From the NCBI GenBank assembly GCA_018883285.1, contig VEQJ01000059.1, positions 1-6,929 of the forward strand: a stretch of 6,929 bases of DNA, written 5' to 3'. The notes beneath the pieces were generated by a model. That model saw nothing but the letters and a program-made list of their open reading frames with translations. It searched no databases and was not told where the DNA came from. A program made the position numbers and the translations under genes. This DNA is from Alphaproteobacteria bacterium. Its GTDB lineage: Bacteria > Pseudomonadota > Alphaproteobacteria > CAISOG01. This document shows positions 6,547-6,929 of this stretch, in pieces (within the stretch, counting starts at the first letter, position 1; every line of letters begins with the position of its first letter).

Positions 6547-6929
6547 CTAAGCCCGATCCCGAATCCCCATCACACGCCGCAACCACAGCACCAACAACAG
6601 ATACAGCCAGGGGATGCGCGATGGCGTTACCACAAAAATCAGTGCGCCCAGCGCCATATTCACCGCCCAGGATGGCGCGCGCAATACCCACAGCACGGCG
6701 GGATCCAACAGCCAGGCTGGCCATTTCGCTATCCAAATCAGCAATTGCGGCCAATGGGCATGGATGACCAGCCCCCAGGACGGCGTTGGCGTGGCGGATC
6801 CGACCCAGGCCATCATGGTATAGACCCCCACCATCGCCAGCTGCCATGCGCCCCAGAAAAACAGGGCGACGCCCAGCAATTTGCCCGCCACCTGCAACAT
6901 CCGCCCCACCAGACGCAGCAGGGCTATCA
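6547..6929 (-). CDS. Small integral membrane protein, 5' end at or beyond the window edge
   Basis: A family is not recognised. The minus-strand frame is open to the window edge. An internal GTG at 6907-6909 and an ATG at 6898-6900 exist, but the codon straddling the edge reads ?TG and would give a protein starting ?-IALLRLVGRMLQ, so the true start may be one base outside the window or further. The visible protein (about 127 residues) is very hydrophobic and Trp-rich. Likely membrane segments are GKLLGVALFFWGAWQLAMVG followed by VYTMMAWVG, then WPQLLIWIAKWPAWLL, and a C-terminal pair around NMALGALIFVV and WLYLLLVLWL. It ends in a basic tail RRVMGIRDRA, which would favour a cytoplasmic C-terminus. 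It lies 127 bases upstream of clpB in the same direction; a shared function cannot be inferred. Confidence 0.65.
   Translation of the reverse strand, partial: IALLRLVGRMLQVAGKLLGVALFFWGAWQLAMVGVYTMMAWVGSATPTPSWGLVIHAHWPQLLIWIAKWPAWLLDPAVLWVLRAPSWAVNMALGALIFVVTPSRIPWLYLLLVLWLRRVMGIRDRA

Noticed and set aside
6494..6847. An alternative minus-strand frame of 117 codons overlapping the small membrane protein
   Set aside because: It overlaps in another frame; the 6547-6929 frame has coherent membrane segments and a basic tail, and runs open to the window edge. The two cannot both be likely.
1..6929. CRISPR arrays, tRNA or rRNA genes, insertion-sequence ends
   Set aside because: No regularly spaced repeats, tRNA-like cloverleaf sequences, rRNA motifs, transposase genes or long terminal inverted repeats were seen on either strand by eye.

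Overview
The window looks like part of an alphaproteobacterial chromosome. The main clue is mutM (fpg) followed directly by a short-chain enoyl-CoA hydratase gene, an order I recall as common in Alphaproteobacteria, where rpsT and dnaA often follow. ClpB here is also a standard proteobacterial type. The backbone is G+C-rich: a hand-counted 60-base line in the toxin gene gives 58%. The species cannot be named from the sequence.

Plus strand, 1-2054: the 3' part of mutM (DNA glycosylase, N-terminus off the window), then ech (enoyl-CoA hydratase) after 37 bases, then a putative GNAT-like protein 9 bases after ech. Close spacing and Shine-Dalgarno-like sequences suggest one transcription unit. No rpsT or dnaA follows.

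Plus strand, 2055-3667: an accessory module. A perfect 6+6 inverted repeat lies just before a RelE/HigB-like toxin gene. This overlaps an Xre-type antitoxin gene by ATGA, and 14 bases later comes a strongly A+T-rich FRG-domain gene. Toxin-first order, translational coupling and the appended FRG gene make this a candidate three-gene toxin-antitoxin or defence cassette. It is the most interesting part of the window. The FRG gene has a foreign composition (about 17-23% G+C in its middle) that rises to 40-48% near its 3' end.

Minus strand, 6929-3664: a partial gene for a small multi-spanning membrane protein, a 127-base intergenic region with a possible heat-shock (RpoH) promoter, the full-length disaggregase gene clpB, and 11 bases after clpB a 45-residue ORF that automated calling would easily miss. 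That small ORF runs tail-to-tail into the FRG gene, and the two share a TTAA at their stops.
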